The notes: generated by a model not told the origin, from the sequence alone. Counted from the first letter of the stretch, positions 1 through 9,109 are shown. The stretch is 64,000 nucleotides of DNA from Cedecea davisae DSM 4568 (GCF_000412335.2 NZ_KE161030.1:4610104-4674103), one strand, 5' to 3'. Program-made: numbers and translations.

Positions 1-173
1 ACGGCAAGAGCGCCGCCACGCTCGCCCACTGGCAAAAACTCAGCCAGTTCCGCGCCCGCCACCTGGCCGTGGGAGCCGGAAAACAGACGACGCTAAGCGC
101 GAAGCAGGGTTACGCCTTTAGCCGGAAGAGCGGAGATGACAAGGTGATGGTGGTTTGGGCGGGTAACCGGTAG
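1..173 (+). CDS. malS: Periplasmic alpha-amylase MalS, C-terminal end only (partial)
   Basis: The window opens inside this gene. The last 56 codons can be read from base 3 to a TAG at 171-173. They contain AHWQKLSQFRARH, GAGKQTT and a final DDKVMVVWAG, which I recognise as the tail of E. coli MalS, the periplasmic alpha-amylase that cleaves long maltodextrins. malS directly precedes avtA in E. coli, as it does here, which supports the call. The catalytic domain lies outside the window, so nothing can be said about its integrity. Confidence 0.85.
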   Translation, partial: GKSAATLAHWQKLSQFRARHLAVGAGKQTTLSAKQGYAFSRKSGDDKVMVVWAGNR

Positions 174-1097
174 CCGCCATTATGAAAGTAAGCGTGGCGT
201 TGAATCCCGCAGCGATGCCCTTATCCCCGGCACTCAACGCACACGGGTTTAACCCGGTGCAGGTGGGGTGGAGCTGCCGTTTATGTAAATCCGAAGATGA
301 TTCCGTTCACTTCCAGCGCTGCTTCATATGCAGCCACCGAACCGGTGAACGTCTCAGGGGAGTCGCCGTCACTCCCCTGAGAACCCGGACTCCCGGCGAG
401 ATAAATCGCCGCAAGCGGTAAACCTCCGTTTTATCTCCCAGCCCTGGGTCGGCTGCGATGCGTTCCCGACGCTCACAGCCTCCGCCCGCTCCCGGCGTCC
501 GGACCCTGGTCAGTCGGAGAGAAAACGGAGGCGATTTAAGCCGGAACAAGTGCCGCGCCTTAATCCCACAGCCACTCTGAACCTCCGCGTCGATTAAATC
601 TCGCAGCCACGCCCTTGTCCCCGGCTCTCAGCGTCCCCGGCGTTGACCCAGTACAGGCGGGGTGGAGCTGCCGGGAGCAGCGAAAGAGAGCGATCGTCGG
701 GAACGGATCGCGAACGACCGTGACTGTTGGGTGACAGCAGGGGGTTTACCGCTTTAGCGGCGATGAGTTTGCCGGCGCCGGGGGTTGTCAGGGGGAATGG
801 CGTAATTTCCCCTGACACGTTCACCGTTCTCTGCGCGTGCAGGGAAAACAAATTTACGGGTGAACGGAATATAACCGGGCTTGCAGAGGTTATTTGTTCT
901 GTTTAGCTAACAGCCATCCTGAAAGTAAGCGTTGCTTTCAATCTCGCAGCTATGCCCTCACCATTCAACAGATCCTGCTGCATAGCACGAATCACACAGC
1001 ACATTCACAAATAGAGGCTACGATTACCGGGTTTGCACGGCGTTATTTGTAGCGCTATGGTTAGCCTCTTTCTAAAAGTATTCAGCAGACCCACGTT
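174..1097. repeat. Repeat-rich non-coding region between malS and avtA
   Basis: This 924-base stretch has no convincing gene but is full of internal repeats. A 45-base module at 176-220 recurs at 913-957 with about 38 of 45 bases kept. Part of it (203-239) recurs at 597-633 with about 31 of 37 kept. The 20-mer at 260-279 recurs at 654-673 with one change. There are inverted repeats at 352-382 (perfect 12-bp stem), 786-817 (9-bp stem) and 423-432 with 522-531 (10 bp). The sequence around the first hairpin (341-360) is repeated inverted around the second (809-827). This looks like several nested copies of a palindromic intergenic element. I do not recognise the family. Confidence 0.6.
352..382. 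repeat. Perfect 12-bp stem hairpin
   Basis: TCTCAGGGGAGT (352-363) pairs perfectly with ACTCCCCTGAGA (371-382) across a 7-base loop. There is no T-run after it, so it is not an ordinary intrinsic terminator. A related hairpin with TGTCAGGGG ends lies at 786-817 in inverted orientation. Confidence 0.7.
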
Positions 1098-2348
1098 ATG
1101 ACGTTTTCACTTTTCGGCGACAAATTTACCCGCCATGCAGGCATTACACGCCTGATGGAGGATCTCAACGACGGTTTACGCACCCCCGGCGCTATCATGC
1201 TCGGCGGCGGCAACCCTGCGCAAATTCCGGCGATGAACGATTATTTCCAGCAGCTGCTCTCCGGGATGCTGGCCAACGGCCAACTGACCGATACGCTCTG
1301 CAATTACGACGGTCCGCAGGGGAAAAGTGAACTGCTAAAACTGCTGGCCGAAATGCTGCGCGAAGAATTAGGCTGGGATATCGAACCACAGAATATTGCA
1401 CTGACAAATGGCAGTCAGAGCGCGTTTTTCTACTTGTTTAACCTTTTCGCCGGACGTCATGCGGATGGCAGCACCAAAAAGGTGCTTTTCCCGCTTGCTC
1501 CTGAATACATTGGCTACGCGGATGCCGGGCTTGAAGAAGACCTGTTTGTCTCAACCCGCCCGAACATCGAACTGCTGCCGGAAGGCCAGTTTAAGTATCA
1601 TGTTGACTTCGAACACCTGCATATCGGCGAAGATACCGGCATGATTTGCGTTTCGCGTCCGACCAACCCAACCGGCAACGTGATAACAGACGAAGAGCTG
1701 ATGAAGCTCGATGCGCTGGCAAATCAGCACGGCATTCCGCTGGTTATCGATAACGCCTACGGCGTGCCGTTCCCCGGCATTATCTTTAGCGAAGCTCGCC
1801 CCCTGTGGAACCCGAACATCATTCTGTGCATGAGCCTTTCCAAGCTCGGTCTGCCGGGAAGCCGCTGCGGCATCATTATCGCTAACGAGAAAATCATCTC
1901 CGCCATCGGCAACATGAACGGCATTATTAGCCTGGCGCCAGGCGGTATTGGCCCGGCGATGGCCTGCGAAATGATTAAGCGCAAAGACCTGCTGCGCCTG
2001 TCAGAGACGGTTATCAAACCGTTCTACTACCAGCGCGTGCACGAAACTATCGCCGTTATTCGCCGCTATCTGTCGCCAGAACGCTGCCTTATCCACAAGC
2101 CGGAAGGCGCAATCTTCCTGTGGCTGTGGTTTAAAGACCTGCCTATCACTACCGAGCTGCTGTATCAGCGCCTGAAAAAGCGCGGCGTGCTGATGGTGCC
2201 GGGGGACTACTTCTTCCCGGGGCTGGATAAGCCGTGGCCGCACACGCATCAATGCATGCGCATGAACTACGTGCCGGAGCCGGAGAAAATTGAAGCCGGA
2301 GTGAAAATTCTGGCAGAAGAAATTGAGCGAGCCTGGGCGGAAGCTTAA
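1098..2348 (+). CDS. avtA: Valine-pyruvate aminotransferase
   Basis: This 416-residue protein matches E. coli AvtA over its length. AvtA is the PLP-dependent class I/II aminotransferase that exchanges amino groups between valine and pyruvate or alanine in the cytoplasm, giving a second route to valine and alanine. The N-terminus MTFSLFGDKFTRHAGITRLM is typical. The PLP lysine lies in SLSKLGLPGSR (Lys249), with a conserved SRPTNPTGN segment before it. The gene is monocistronic between malS and a strong terminator. Its upstream leader is the repeat-rich region, so the promoter is unclear. In E. coli expression is repressed by alanine and leucine; I see no site that proves this here. Confidence 0.95.
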   Translation: MTFSLFGDKFTRHAGITRLMEDLNDGLRTPGAIMLGGGNPAQIPAMNDYFQQLLSGMLANGQLTDTLCNYDGPQGKSELLKLLAEMLREELGWDIEPQNIALTNGSQSAFFYLFNLFAGRHADGSTKKVLFPLAPEYIGYADAGLEEDLFVSTRPNIELLPEGQFKYHVDFEHLHIGEDTGMICVSRPTNPTGNVITDEELMKLDALANQHGIPLVIDNAYGVPFPGIIFSEARPLWNPNIILCMSLSKLGLPGSRCGIIIANEKIISAIGNMNGIISLAPGGIGPAMACEMIKRKDLLRLSETVIKPFYYQRVHETIAVIRRYLSPERCLIHKPEGAIFLWLWFKDLPITTELLYQRLKKRGVLMVPGDYFFPGLDKPWPHTHQCMRMNYVPEPEKIEAGVKILAEEIERAWAEA

Positions 2349-2352
2349 AAAC

Positions 2353-2378
2353 AAAACGGGGCTTTGCGCCCCGTTTTT
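2353..2378. terminator. Bidirectional terminator between avtA and the nickel permease gene
   Basis: ACGGGGC and GCCCCGT form a GC-rich stem flanked by an A-rich run on the left and a T-run on the right. It can therefore end transcription of avtA on the plus strand and of the convergent nickel permease gene, whose stop is at 2383, on the minus strand. Confidence 0.85.
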
Positions 2379-2382
2379 CATA

Positions 2383-3405
2383 TTAATGAACAGCTAAAGA
2401 GTCATACCCCTTCCAGCGGTAGTTGAGCATCGAAATCCCCCAGCAGGCGATAAACAGCGCCACCACCACAAAACCGGCGTTGCCGAGGTTGTCATTCAGC
2501 ATGCCGACCCATTCCCAGACGCCGCCCTGAAGATCCAGCTTATCCACCAACAGGCCAAGCGCCTCAAGGCCGCCGATGAACAATGCCACCACCACGGAAG
2601 TGCCGGTGATGGTCATGTTGTAGTAGAGCTTGCGCTGCGGCTTGTTGAAGGCCCAGCCGTACGCGCCCACCATAATCACGTTGTCGAGGGTGTCTATCAG
2701 CGCCATGCCGCTGGCAAACAGCGCCGGAAATACCAGAATTGACCAGATGGACATCCCGCTGGATGCGCTGGCGGCCGAGATACCAAGCACCCCAATTTCG
2801 GTGGCGGTGTCAAAGCCCAGGCCAAACAGGAAGCCCACCAGATACATATGCCAGCTTTTACCAATCAGTCGGAAGGTGGAGTTAAACAGCCAGCTCATCA
2901 TGCCGCCGCCGGTGATTTCCGTCTGCTCGGCCGTTAACGCTCCGCCGCGCCTGAACTGGCTGAAGTTACGCCAGATGCCTTTCAGGATAATCAGGTTCAC
3001 CAGCGCCATTGCCAGCAGGAAGCAGGCCGATACCGCCGTACCGATGGTGCCGCCGACATCATGGAACCAGCCCATATTTTTCTGGAAAGCCGCCGCCGTG
3101 GCGGCAATCGCTATCGACGCCAGGATAACAATGCTGGAGTGCCCGAGCGAGAACCACGCGCCGACGCCAAACGGGCGCTTGCCCTCCTGCATCATCTTGC
3201 GCGTAACGTTATCGATAGCCGCGATATGGTCGGCATCTACCGCATGGCGCAGGCCATAACACCAGGCGAGCAGGCTTGCCGCCATCAGCGCCGAACTGTG
3301 GTGAAAGGTCACCAGCGCCCAGGCCCAGGCCGCAAGATTAGCCGCCGCTAAAACCGCCAGCAGGAGACCGGCGCGTGGATTGGCACGAAGAACACGCAAA
3401 AACAT
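2383..3405 (-). CDS. nixA: NiCoT-family nickel/cobalt permease
   Basis: A 340-residue multi-pass membrane protein of the NixA/HoxN family, which imports Ni(II), in some members Co(II), across the inner membrane with high affinity. The family signature RHAVDADHIAAIDN is near residue 53 and is followed by GAWFSLGHSSIVI and LFGLGFDTATEI, the other metal-path motifs. About eight hydrophobic segments are visible. The gene starts 4 bases after the hypF stop, with AAGGAT as ribosome site, so it is the last gene of a hydN-fdhF-hypF-permease operon. The position implies that it feeds nickel to the hydrogenase 3 maturation pathway (inference). E. coli uses NikABCDE instead. Ni versus Co preference cannot be read from the sequence. 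Confidence 0.9.
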   Translation of the reverse strand: MFLRVLRANPRAGLLLAVLAAANLAAWAWALVTFHHSSALMAASLLAWCYGLRHAVDADHIAAIDNVTRKMMQEGKRPFGVGAWFSLGHSSIVILASIAIAATAAAFQKNMGWFHDVGGTIGTAVSACFLLAMALVNLIILKGIWRNFSQFRRGGALTAEQTEITGGGMMSWLFNSTFRLIGKSWHMYLVGFLFGLGFDTATEIGVLGISAASASSGMSIWSILVFPALFASGMALIDTLDNVIMVGAYGWAFNKPQRKLYYNMTITGTSVVVALFIGGLEALGLLVDKLDLQGGVWEWVGMLNDNLGNAGFVVVALFIACWGISMLNYRWKGYDSLAVH

Positions 3406-3409
3406 CTTT

Positions 3410-5749
3410 TTATCCTTGTGGGTCGTTCATAAGACGGGCGGCAGCAACCACTGCCTGCCCCAGAGAAAGAGCACCGTCGCCCGCAGGCAACCGTGTCGGG
3501 AACAAAACATTTAAATCGCAGAGATAGAAGGCGAGACGTTCGCGCATCAGGCGGTTATGCAGCACGCCGCCGCAGCAAACAACGGTTGTTGTACCGGCAA
3601 GTGCCGCATGGTGGCGAGCCAGCTCCGCCAGGCCTTTAGCCAGCGCGTCGTGGAACGCCCAGGCGCGGGCAGCGGGCGGCGCCTGCCAGCCAAGCCACTG
3701 CTGCCAGAAAACGGCCATATCGTGATGACCGTTCATCAACCGCAGCGTCACCGGGTGGCGGCAAAAGCCGCTTTCCAGCGCCAGCGTTTCAAGTCGGCAG
3801 GCGGCCTCGCCTTCGTAGCTTTGCTCAAGGGGTGCGCAGCCAAGCGCGGCGGCAACCGCGTCGAAAAGGCGGCCACAGGAGGAGGCAAGCGGCGAGTTAA
3901 CACCGCGCACAATGGCCTTCGCCAGCGGCTGCCAGTTCTGCTCGCGCAGCACCGCAGTTTCACAATACTGCTCCCAGCCGGGGACAAACGCCTCGCACTG
4001 AGCCAGCAGGTTGCGCCAGGGCTGCCGCGCCGAGAGGTCACCGCCGGGCAGCGCTACCGCAGGCAGGCCGCCAGCGTGAACGCACGTCTGGTAATCCACC
4101 AGCAGGCATTCCCCACCCCAGAGCTGGTCATCCGCGCCGTAGCCAATTCCGTCCAGCGCCAGGGCGATAATCTTGCCGCCGTCTAAAGGCCAGCCATGCT
4201 CGGCCAGGCAGGCGGCGGCGTGGGCGTGATGATGCAGAACCGGGCTAACCGGGAGCGCCATCTCGCGCCCCAGGCTCGCACTACGGTAAGCAGGATGAGC
4301 ATCCAGGGCGACGTGCTCCGGCCTGAAGCTGTAAATATCGCACATCAGCGTCAGCGCCCTCCGCCACTGCTGCTCTACGCCTTCCTGAGCGAGATCGCCC
4401 AAATGCTGACTCAGCACGGCCTGCCCGCCGCGAACCAGGCAGAAGGTATTTTTGAGATCGCCCCCCAGCGCCAGAATCGGCGGCACGCCGCTAAATCCCG
4501 GCGGGAGAGGCAGGGCATCCGGCACAAAACCTCGGGCGCGGCGCAGCACCTCGCCGCTGGCGCGCACCACGGAATCATCCATGCGCTGGAGTATGTCCCG
4601 GTTATGCAGCAGCCAGCCGTCGGCAATCTCCGCCAGCTCATCCAGAGCCTGCTGGTTGTCGATAGCGGGCGGCCTGCCGTTCACATTCCCGGAGGTCATC
4701 ACCAGCGGGCCGTCGAAATCCTGCATCAGCAGGTGCTGAAGCGGGTTGGCGGGCAACATCACGCCGATTTCATTACGCCCCGGCGCAACGGCGCCGCTCA
4801 GCCCTTCCAGAGTGCTGCTCGCCACAAGAACAATGGGCGAGGCAGGCGTGGCAAGCTGGCTGACGGCCTGAGCCGGTAATCCTTCGGCATCCGGCACCAT
4901 CACGGCCAGCGGTTTTGCAGGCCGCTGTTTACGCTTGCGCAGCCGCTCAACCGCAGCGGTGTTGCGGGCGTCCACCGCGAGATGGAAGCCACCCAGCCCT
5001 TTGATTGCGACAATACCGCCGCTTTTCAGGATGCTAACGGCCCGCTGAAGCCCCTGCTCACCCCCAATACGCTGCTTGCCGCACTGCCAGAAGATCTGCG
5101 GCCCGCAGTCCGGGCAGGCCACCGGCTGGGCGTGAAAACGCCTGTCCATCGGGTTGCGATACTCTTCATCGCAGGCGGCGCAGAGCGGAAATGCCGCCAT
5201 CACGGTTGCCGGGCGGTCATAAGGCATGGCGCGGATAATGGTAAAGCGCGGCCCGCAGTGGGTGCAGTTGATAAACGGATAGCGATAGCGCCTGTCAGCT
5301 GGATCGTTGAGTTCCCGCAGGCACGCCGGGCAGGTTGCGGCATCCGGCACAATCTGGGTATCCATCGAGCCGCTATTGCTGTGGCGGATAGTAAAGCCCT
5401 GGGGCAATGCCTCTCCCTCTAAGGGCCACTGTTCCACGCTGTCGATCCGCGCCAGCGGAGGGCATTCACGGTAAAGCGCGGCAATAAGCTCGTCCGGGCC
5501 GCAGCCAAGGCGCACCAGTACGCCTTCGCCGTCGTTGCAGACGTCGCCGCTTAGCTTAAGGCGCTGTGCAAGCTGCCAGACGAATGGCCGGAAGCCAACA
5601 CCCTGCACTTTGCCGCGAATACGGAGTACGGTGCCCCTCACCCTCTGCCCAAAGGGACTGGAGGACGGATCGAGTTTTGGCTCTGCTCCGGACTCCGATC
5701 GTCCCTCGCTCTCTTCCAGAGAGAGAGCCGGGGTGAGGGTAAAGATCAC
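3410..5749 (-). CDS. hypF: Carbamoyltransferase HypF, with a repeat-derived N-terminal extension
   Basis: HypF uses carbamoyl phosphate and ATP to carbamoylate the C-terminal Cys of HypE, the first step of CN ligand synthesis for NiFe hydrogenases. Order of domains: acylphosphatase-like ([13 protein letters not shown], about residues 46-58), two zinc-finger CxxC pairs (CPACLREL to CTHCGP, then CAACDEEY to CPDCGP), a YrdC-like domain, and a Kae1-like domain with [15 protein letters not shown] and [13 protein letters not shown]. The frame opens with GTG overlapping the fdhF TGA (GTGA). It is 779 residues against about 750 in E. coli. The extra 30-40 N-terminal residues are encoded by the palindromic repeat at 5634-5740. 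An alternative GTG at 5641 lies inside the repeat but has poor ribosome-site spacing, so the true start is uncertain. Confidence 0.93.
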   Translation of the reverse strand: MIFTLTPALSLEESEGRSESGAEPKLDPSSSPFGQRVRGTVLRIRGKVQGVGFRPFVWQLAQRLKLSGDVCNDGEGVLVRLGCGPDELIAALYRECPPLARIDSVEQWPLEGEALPQGFTIRHSNSGSMDTQIVPDAATCPACLRELNDPADRRYRYPFINCTHCGPRFTIIRAMPYDRPATVMAAFPLCAACDEEYRNPMDRRFHAQPVACPDCGPQIFWQCGKQRIGGEQGLQRAVSILKSGGIVAIKGLGGFHLAVDARNTAAVERLRKRKQRPAKPLAVMVPDAEGLPAQAVSQLATPASPIVLVASSTLEGLSGAVAPGRNEIGVMLPANPLQHLLMQDFDGPLVMTSGNVNGRPPAIDNQQALDELAEIADGWLLHNRDILQRMDDSVVRASGEVLRRARGFVPDALPLPPGFSGVPPILALGGDLKNTFCLVRGGQAVLSQHLGDLAQEGVEQQWRRALTLMCDIYSFRPEHVALDAHPAYRSASLGREMALPVSPVLHHHAHAAACLAEHGWPLDGGKIIALALDGIGYGADDQLWGGECLLVDYQTCVHAGGLPAVALPGGDLSARQPWRNLLAQCEAFVPGWEQYCETAVLREQNWQPLAKAIVRGVNSPLASSCGRLFDAVAAALGCAPLEQSYEGEAACRLETLALESGFCRHPVTLRLMNGHHDMAVFWQQWLGWQAPPAARAWAFHDALAKGLAELARHHAALAGTTTVVCCGGVLHNRLMRERLAFYLCDLNVLFPTRLPAGDGALSLGQAVVAAARLMNDPQG
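5634..5740. repeat. CCCTCACCC/GGGTGAGGG palindromic element at the 5' end of hypF
   Basis: The ends CCCTCACCCTCTGCCC (5635-5650) and GGGGTGAGGGT (5730-5740) are inverted copies and match the ends of elements at 10853-10946 and 36055-36150. This copy lies wholly inside the hypF reading frame, immediately after its GTG start, and is translated in frame without a stop. Confidence 0.8.
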
Positions 5750-7896
5750 GCTTCTACCGCCTCGCGCAGGCGAGCTTTCATCGCGTTATAGGTCGTTTGC
5801 GCATAATTCTCAGCCCAGGTCTGGTCCTCAATCGCGCTCACGTTTACCGCGCAATATTTGGTCTCCGGCGTTTTGGAGATAGGGTCGAGGTTGTCCTGGG
5901 TAAGTTCGTTGCAGGCCCCGATCCACCACTGGTAGGTCATATATACCGAGCCTTTGTTAATGCGCTCGTTGACGTCCGCCCGGCTAATCACCTTACCCCG
6001 GCGAGAGCTAACCCAAACCAGCTGATTGTTTTTGATCCCCAACTCGTCGGCATCCTGCGGGTTGATTTGCATAAAGCCAGGCTCGTCGGCGAGGGTTTGC
6101 AGCGCCGCGCAGTTGCCGGTCATTGAACGGCAGGAGTAGTGGCCCACCTCGCGCACGGTACAAAGCACCAGCGGGTAAGTCTCGTCCGGGACCTCGGCAG
6201 GCGCACGCCACTCGGCGGCAAACAGCTGGCCTTTGCCGGTCGGCGTATCGAACTTGCTGTCTTTGTAGAGATAAGGCGTACCGGGGTGATCCAGCGTCGG
6301 GCACGGCCATTGTACGTGCCCCATATCGCCCATTTTTTCGTAGGTCACGCCGTAGAACAGCGGGCATAGCTCGCGCAGCTCGTCCCAGATTTGCTGGTTA
6401 TCTTCGTAGTGCATCGGGTAGCCCATCTCTGTGGCGAGAAGGCTGATGATTTCCCAGTCACGCTTGACGTTGTATTTCGGCTCAATGGCTTTTTCGAAGC
6501 GCTGGAAGCCGCGGTCGGCGCAGGTAAACACCCCGCCGTGCTCGCCCCAGGAGGTCGCGGGCAGCAGCACGTCGGCCACTTCGGCGGTCTTGGTCATGAA
6601 GATATCCTGCACCACGACAAAATCGAGCGCCTCAAAGCCTTTGCGTACCTGGCCCAGGTCCGCTTCGGTCTGAAGCGGGTCTTCACCCATGATGTAGTAG
6701 GCTTTTACCTTGCCTTCCATCGCCAGGTGCGGCACTTCGGTAATGCGCACGCCGACTTTGTCATCCATCACCGCCGGGTCGATTCCCCAGGCTTTGGCGA
6801 ATTTAGCGCGAACCTCCGGGTCAACCACGTCCTGGTAGCCGGGGAACTGATTTGGCAGCACGCCCATATCACAGGCACCCTGCACGTTGTTCTGGCCGCG
6901 CACCGGGCCAACGCCGACATTCTCACGCCCGAGGTTGCCGGTCAGCAATGCCAGGCTCGACAGCCCTTTCACCACGTCTACGGCCTGGCCAAACTGGGTT
7001 ACGCCCATGCCCCACATAATGGTGGCGGACGGCGCGGCGGCGAAGGTGCGCATCGCCTGGCGAACCTGCTGAGCAGGAATGCCGGTTAAATGCTCCACGT
7101 CTTCCGGGGCATAGCCTTTAACGGTTTCGCGGTAGGCCTCCAGCCCTTCGGCATATTTCGCCACGTATTCTTTGTCGTACAGCTGCTCTTCCAGCAGCAC
7201 ATAGCCAAAGGCGTTGACCAGCGCCATATTGCAGCCGTTTTTGATTTGCAGATGCTGGTCTGCGATGCGGGCGGTTTCGATGCGACGCGGGTCGCAAACG
7301 ATAATTTTTGCCCCGTTGCTTTTGGCCTTAATCACCCGGCGAGCCACGATGGGATGCGAGTCGGCGCAGTTGTAACCCACCACCAGCAGGCATTTGGAGT
7401 TTTCGATATCGCCGATGGAGTTGCTCATCGCCCCGTTCCCTAACGTGGCTTGTAGCCCGGCAACGGACGGCCCGTGGCAAACGCGGGCGCAGCAGTCTAC
7501 GTTGTTGGTATTCAGCACCGCGCGGGCGAATTTCTGCATCACGAAGTTGGTTTCATTCCCGGTACCGCGGGAAGAGCCGGTAGTCATAATGGCGCGAGGG
7601 CCAAACTGTTCTTTAATCGCCTTCAGGCGTTTCGCGGTGTAGCTAATCGCCTCTTCCCAGCTTACCGGCTGAAGCTTGCCGCCTTTCTCGTAGCGAATCA
7701 TCGGCTGAGTGAGCCTTGGCGTCAGCAGCTTGGTGTCGTTGAGAAAATCCCAGCCGTAATAGCCTTTCAGGCACAGCTGGTTCTGGTTAGTGACGCCTTC
7801 TGCCGCTTCGGCGCGAATGATTTTATTGTTCTCTACGACCAGTTTCAGTTTGCAGCCCGCACCGCAGTATGGGCAGACGCTGGTAATCTTTTTCAT
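5746..7896 (-). CDS. fdhF: Formate dehydrogenase H, cysteine form (Cys140 in place of selenocysteine)
   Basis: A 716-residue molybdopterin enzyme that oxidises formate to CO2 as the electron-input subunit of FHL, on the cytoplasmic side. The N-terminal [4Fe-4S] ligands C8, C11, C15 and C42 are present, as are the catalytic neighbours K44 ([10 protein letters not shown]) and H141. The active-site segment is [11 protein letters not shown]. Codon 140, at 7477-7479 on the minus strand, is TGC. In E. coli FdhF the same codon is TGA, read as selenocysteine. The bases after it no longer match the E. coli recoding stem-loop, whose AGGTCT loop corresponds to CGGGCT here, so this looks like a settled Cys enzyme. 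It lies 36 bases after hydN and overlaps hypF by 4 bases. Confidence 0.96.
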   Translation of the reverse strand: MKKITSVCPYCGAGCKLKLVVENNKIIRAEAAEGVTNQNQLCLKGYYGWDFLNDTKLLTPRLTQPMIRYEKGGKLQPVSWEEAISYTAKRLKAIKEQFGPRAIMTTGSSRGTGNETNFVMQKFARAVLNTNNVDCCARVCHGPSVAGLQATLGNGAMSNSIGDIENSKCLLVVGYNCADSHPIVARRVIKAKSNGAKIIVCDPRRIETARIADQHLQIKNGCNMALVNAFGYVLLEEQLYDKEYVAKYAEGLEAYRETVKGYAPEDVEHLTGIPAQQVRQAMRTFAAAPSATIMWGMGVTQFGQAVDVVKGLSSLALLTGNLGRENVGVGPVRGQNNVQGACDMGVLPNQFPGYQDVVDPEVRAKFAKAWGIDPAVMDDKVGVRITEVPHLAMEGKVKAYYIMGEDPLQTEADLGQVRKGFEALDFVVVQDIFMTKTAEVADVLLPATSWGEHGGVFTCADRGFQRFEKAIEPKYNVKRDWEIISLLATEMGYPMHYEDNQQIWDELRELCPLFYGVTYEKMGDMGHVQWPCPTLDHPGTPYLYKDSKFDTPTGKGQLFAAEWRAPAEVPDETYPLVLCTVREVGHYSCRSMTGNCAALQTLADEPGFMQINPQDADELGIKNNQLVWVSSRRGKVISRADVNERINKGSVYMTYQWWIGACNELTQDNLDPISKTPETKYCAVNVSAIEDQTWAENYAQTTYNAMKARLREAVEA

Positions 7897-7932
7897 CAGT
7901 AACAGACCTGTTAAAAGTTGAAATGCTTGGGA

Positions 7933-8478
7933 TTAAAAACTCAGGGAGACGTTGGTATCGAACGCGGCACGGCGGCGTTTTTCGGCGCTCATCTGCTCCA
8001 GCATATTGCGGTCAATGCAGAGGATGGCGTTGGTCGGGCAGGCTTCCATACAGGCAGGGCCAGCCTCGCGGTGATGGCAAAGGTCGCACTTGTTGGCTTC
8101 GGCTTTTTCAGCGCGCACCTTAAGCCCTGCGCCGCTGTTGCGGATAACCGGGCGGACAACGACTTCCATCGCACCGTACGGGCAGGCAACAACGCAGGTT
8201 TTACAGCCGATGCAGCGTTCCTGCATGACGTGGACAAAGCCTTTATCGCGGCTGATTGCGCCGTTCGGGCAGACGTTAGCGCAGGGCGCGTCTTCGCACT
8301 GGCGGCACATGGTTGCGGTGGAGATATCTACGCCTTTGATGACGTGAATACGCGGCAGAAAAGTTTGCGCGGTCAGCGCAGAGCAGTCCTGTTCTTCCTG
8401 GTGGGATACAACACAGGCTACCTCACAAGTGCGGCAGCCAATACATTTGCTCGAATCAGCAATGATGAAGCGGTTCAT
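7933..8478 (-). CDS. hydN: Electron-transfer iron-sulfur protein HydN
   Basis: A 181-residue ferredoxin-like protein with four [4Fe-4S] cysteine clusters: CIGCRTCEVAC, CRQCEDAPCANVC, CIGCKTCVVAC and CDLCHHREAGPACMEAC. It closely matches E. coli HydN (175 aa), which supports formate dehydrogenase H activity. I start it at the second of two adjacent ATGs (8478). That gives MNRFIIAD as in E. coli and places AGGAG six bases upstream; the first ATG would be only three bases away. It is the first gene of a hydN-fdhF-hypF-permease operon. In E. coli hydN-hypF and fdhF are separate loci; here they are joined. Confidence 0.94.
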   Translation of the reverse strand: MNRFIIADSSKCIGCRTCEVACVVSHQEEQDCSALTAQTFLPRIHVIKGVDISTATMCRQCEDAPCANVCPNGAISRDKGFVHVMQERCIGCKTCVVACPYGAMEVVVRPVIRNSGAGLKVRAEKAEANKCDLCHHREAGPACMEACPTNAILCIDRNMLEQMSAEKRRRAAFDTNVSLSF

Positions 8479-8518
8479 CATAAACTCCTGCAATAAGTGC
8501 GTTATTGCTGACTCTTAT

Positions 8519-8533
8519 TCATAAACCGTGCCA
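8519..8533 (-). promoter_or_regulatory. Candidate sigma54 promoter of hydN-fdhF-hypF
   Basis: Read on the minus strand, TGGCAC-GGTTT-ATGA fits the -24 box perfectly but has GA instead of GC at -12. It lies 40 bases upstream of the hydN start in the 148-base gap after hycI. A degraded -12 element makes this less certain than the hyp promoter. Confidence 0.5.
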
Positions 8534-8597
8534 GTTTTTAAAACTCAATATTTTCATTATGTTATAGAGAATCCCTTCTCTAACTTCGGTGACGTCG

Positions 8598-8616
8598 ACA
8601 CTTATGACGATGACAT
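8598..8616 (-). promoter_or_regulatory. Candidate FhlA upstream activating site for hydN operon
   Basis: On the minus strand ATGTCATCGTCATAAG resembles ATGTCATTTCGTCATC in the hyc-hyp intergenic region (16713-16728). It lies about 70-85 bases upstream of the candidate -24/-12 element, a normal distance for an enhancer-binding activator. Motif match only. Confidence 0.4.
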
Positions 8617-8626
8617 CACGGGCGAC

Positions 8627-9109
8627 TTAGTCACCCGTGTCCTCGAAGGAAGCCTCCAGCGCCGCAAAACCACCGTCACCTTCCCAGCTCGCCAACCGCT
8701 GATAAACGGTTTCCACCGCCGTTTTTATCGCTTCGGTCATCGGGTAGTAAAAACCGACGATATCCGGCTGAATGCCCAGGAAAATAACTTCACCCACATC
8801 TTCTTTAAGCTGATCGACCAGATAATTCAGCGGCATATTGTGGGTGGTCATCATAAACATCTCGGCAATATCGTTCGGGTCGATAGTGCGAGTCTCGCCG
8901 GGACTGAGCATCATGTCGGTAGCATCGACAATCAGCAGCAGCTCCGGGCGCAGCTCGCGAATAGCAACCACGTCGTTTTCCGGCGCGGTGCCGCCGTCAA
9001 TGACAATCCAGTCGCCCTGAGGGGAAGCCTGGCACTTTTCTGCCAGTAGCGGGCCTGCGCCGTCGTCGCCCATCATGCTGTTGCCGACGCAGAGTAAAAC
9101 TTTAGTCAT
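8627..9109 (-). CDS. hycI: Hydrogenase 3 maturation endopeptidase
   Basis: A 160-residue protease that removes the C-terminal tail of the HycE precursor after nickel insertion. The start MTKVLLCVGNSMMGDDGAGP is the family signature of hydrogenase-maturation peptidases. The nickel-sensing ligands are in place: the acidic residue in the GDDGAGPLLAEK loop, Asp in VDATDM, and His in TTHNMPLN. E. coli HycI has 156 residues and cleaves after Arg537 of HycE; the matching site is present in this HycE. The gene overlaps hycH by 8 bases and is the last gene of the hyc operon. Read-through into hydN is possible, since I see no terminator in the gap. Confidence 0.95.
   Translation of the reverse strand: MTKVLLCVGNSMMGDDGAGPLLAEKCQASPQGDWIVIDGGTAPENDVVAIRELRPELLLIVDATDMMLSPGETRTIDPNDIAEMFMMTTHNMPLNYLVDQLKEDVGEVIFLGIQPDIVGFYYPMTEAIKTAVETVYQRLASWEGDGGFAALEASFEDTGD

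Noticed and set aside
182..851. Small open frames (79, 80 and 85 codons) in the malS-avtA gap as new small proteins
   Set aside because: They lie across hairpins and repeat copies, have no ribosome site, and appear on both strands of the same repeat DNA, as expected of GC-rich repeats.
174..1097. A CRISPR array
   Set aside because: The repeats are few, long, degenerate and unevenly spaced (about 390 and 320 bases), with inverted copies; no cas gene is near.
6391..7089. A 232-codon frame antisense to fdhF
   Set aside because: Shadow of the fdhF frame; no start signal or domain.
7474..7482. An in-frame TGA selenocysteine codon in fdhF
   Set aside because: I checked the codons by position: 7477-7479 reads TGC on the minus strand, and no TGA occurs in the frame before 5748.
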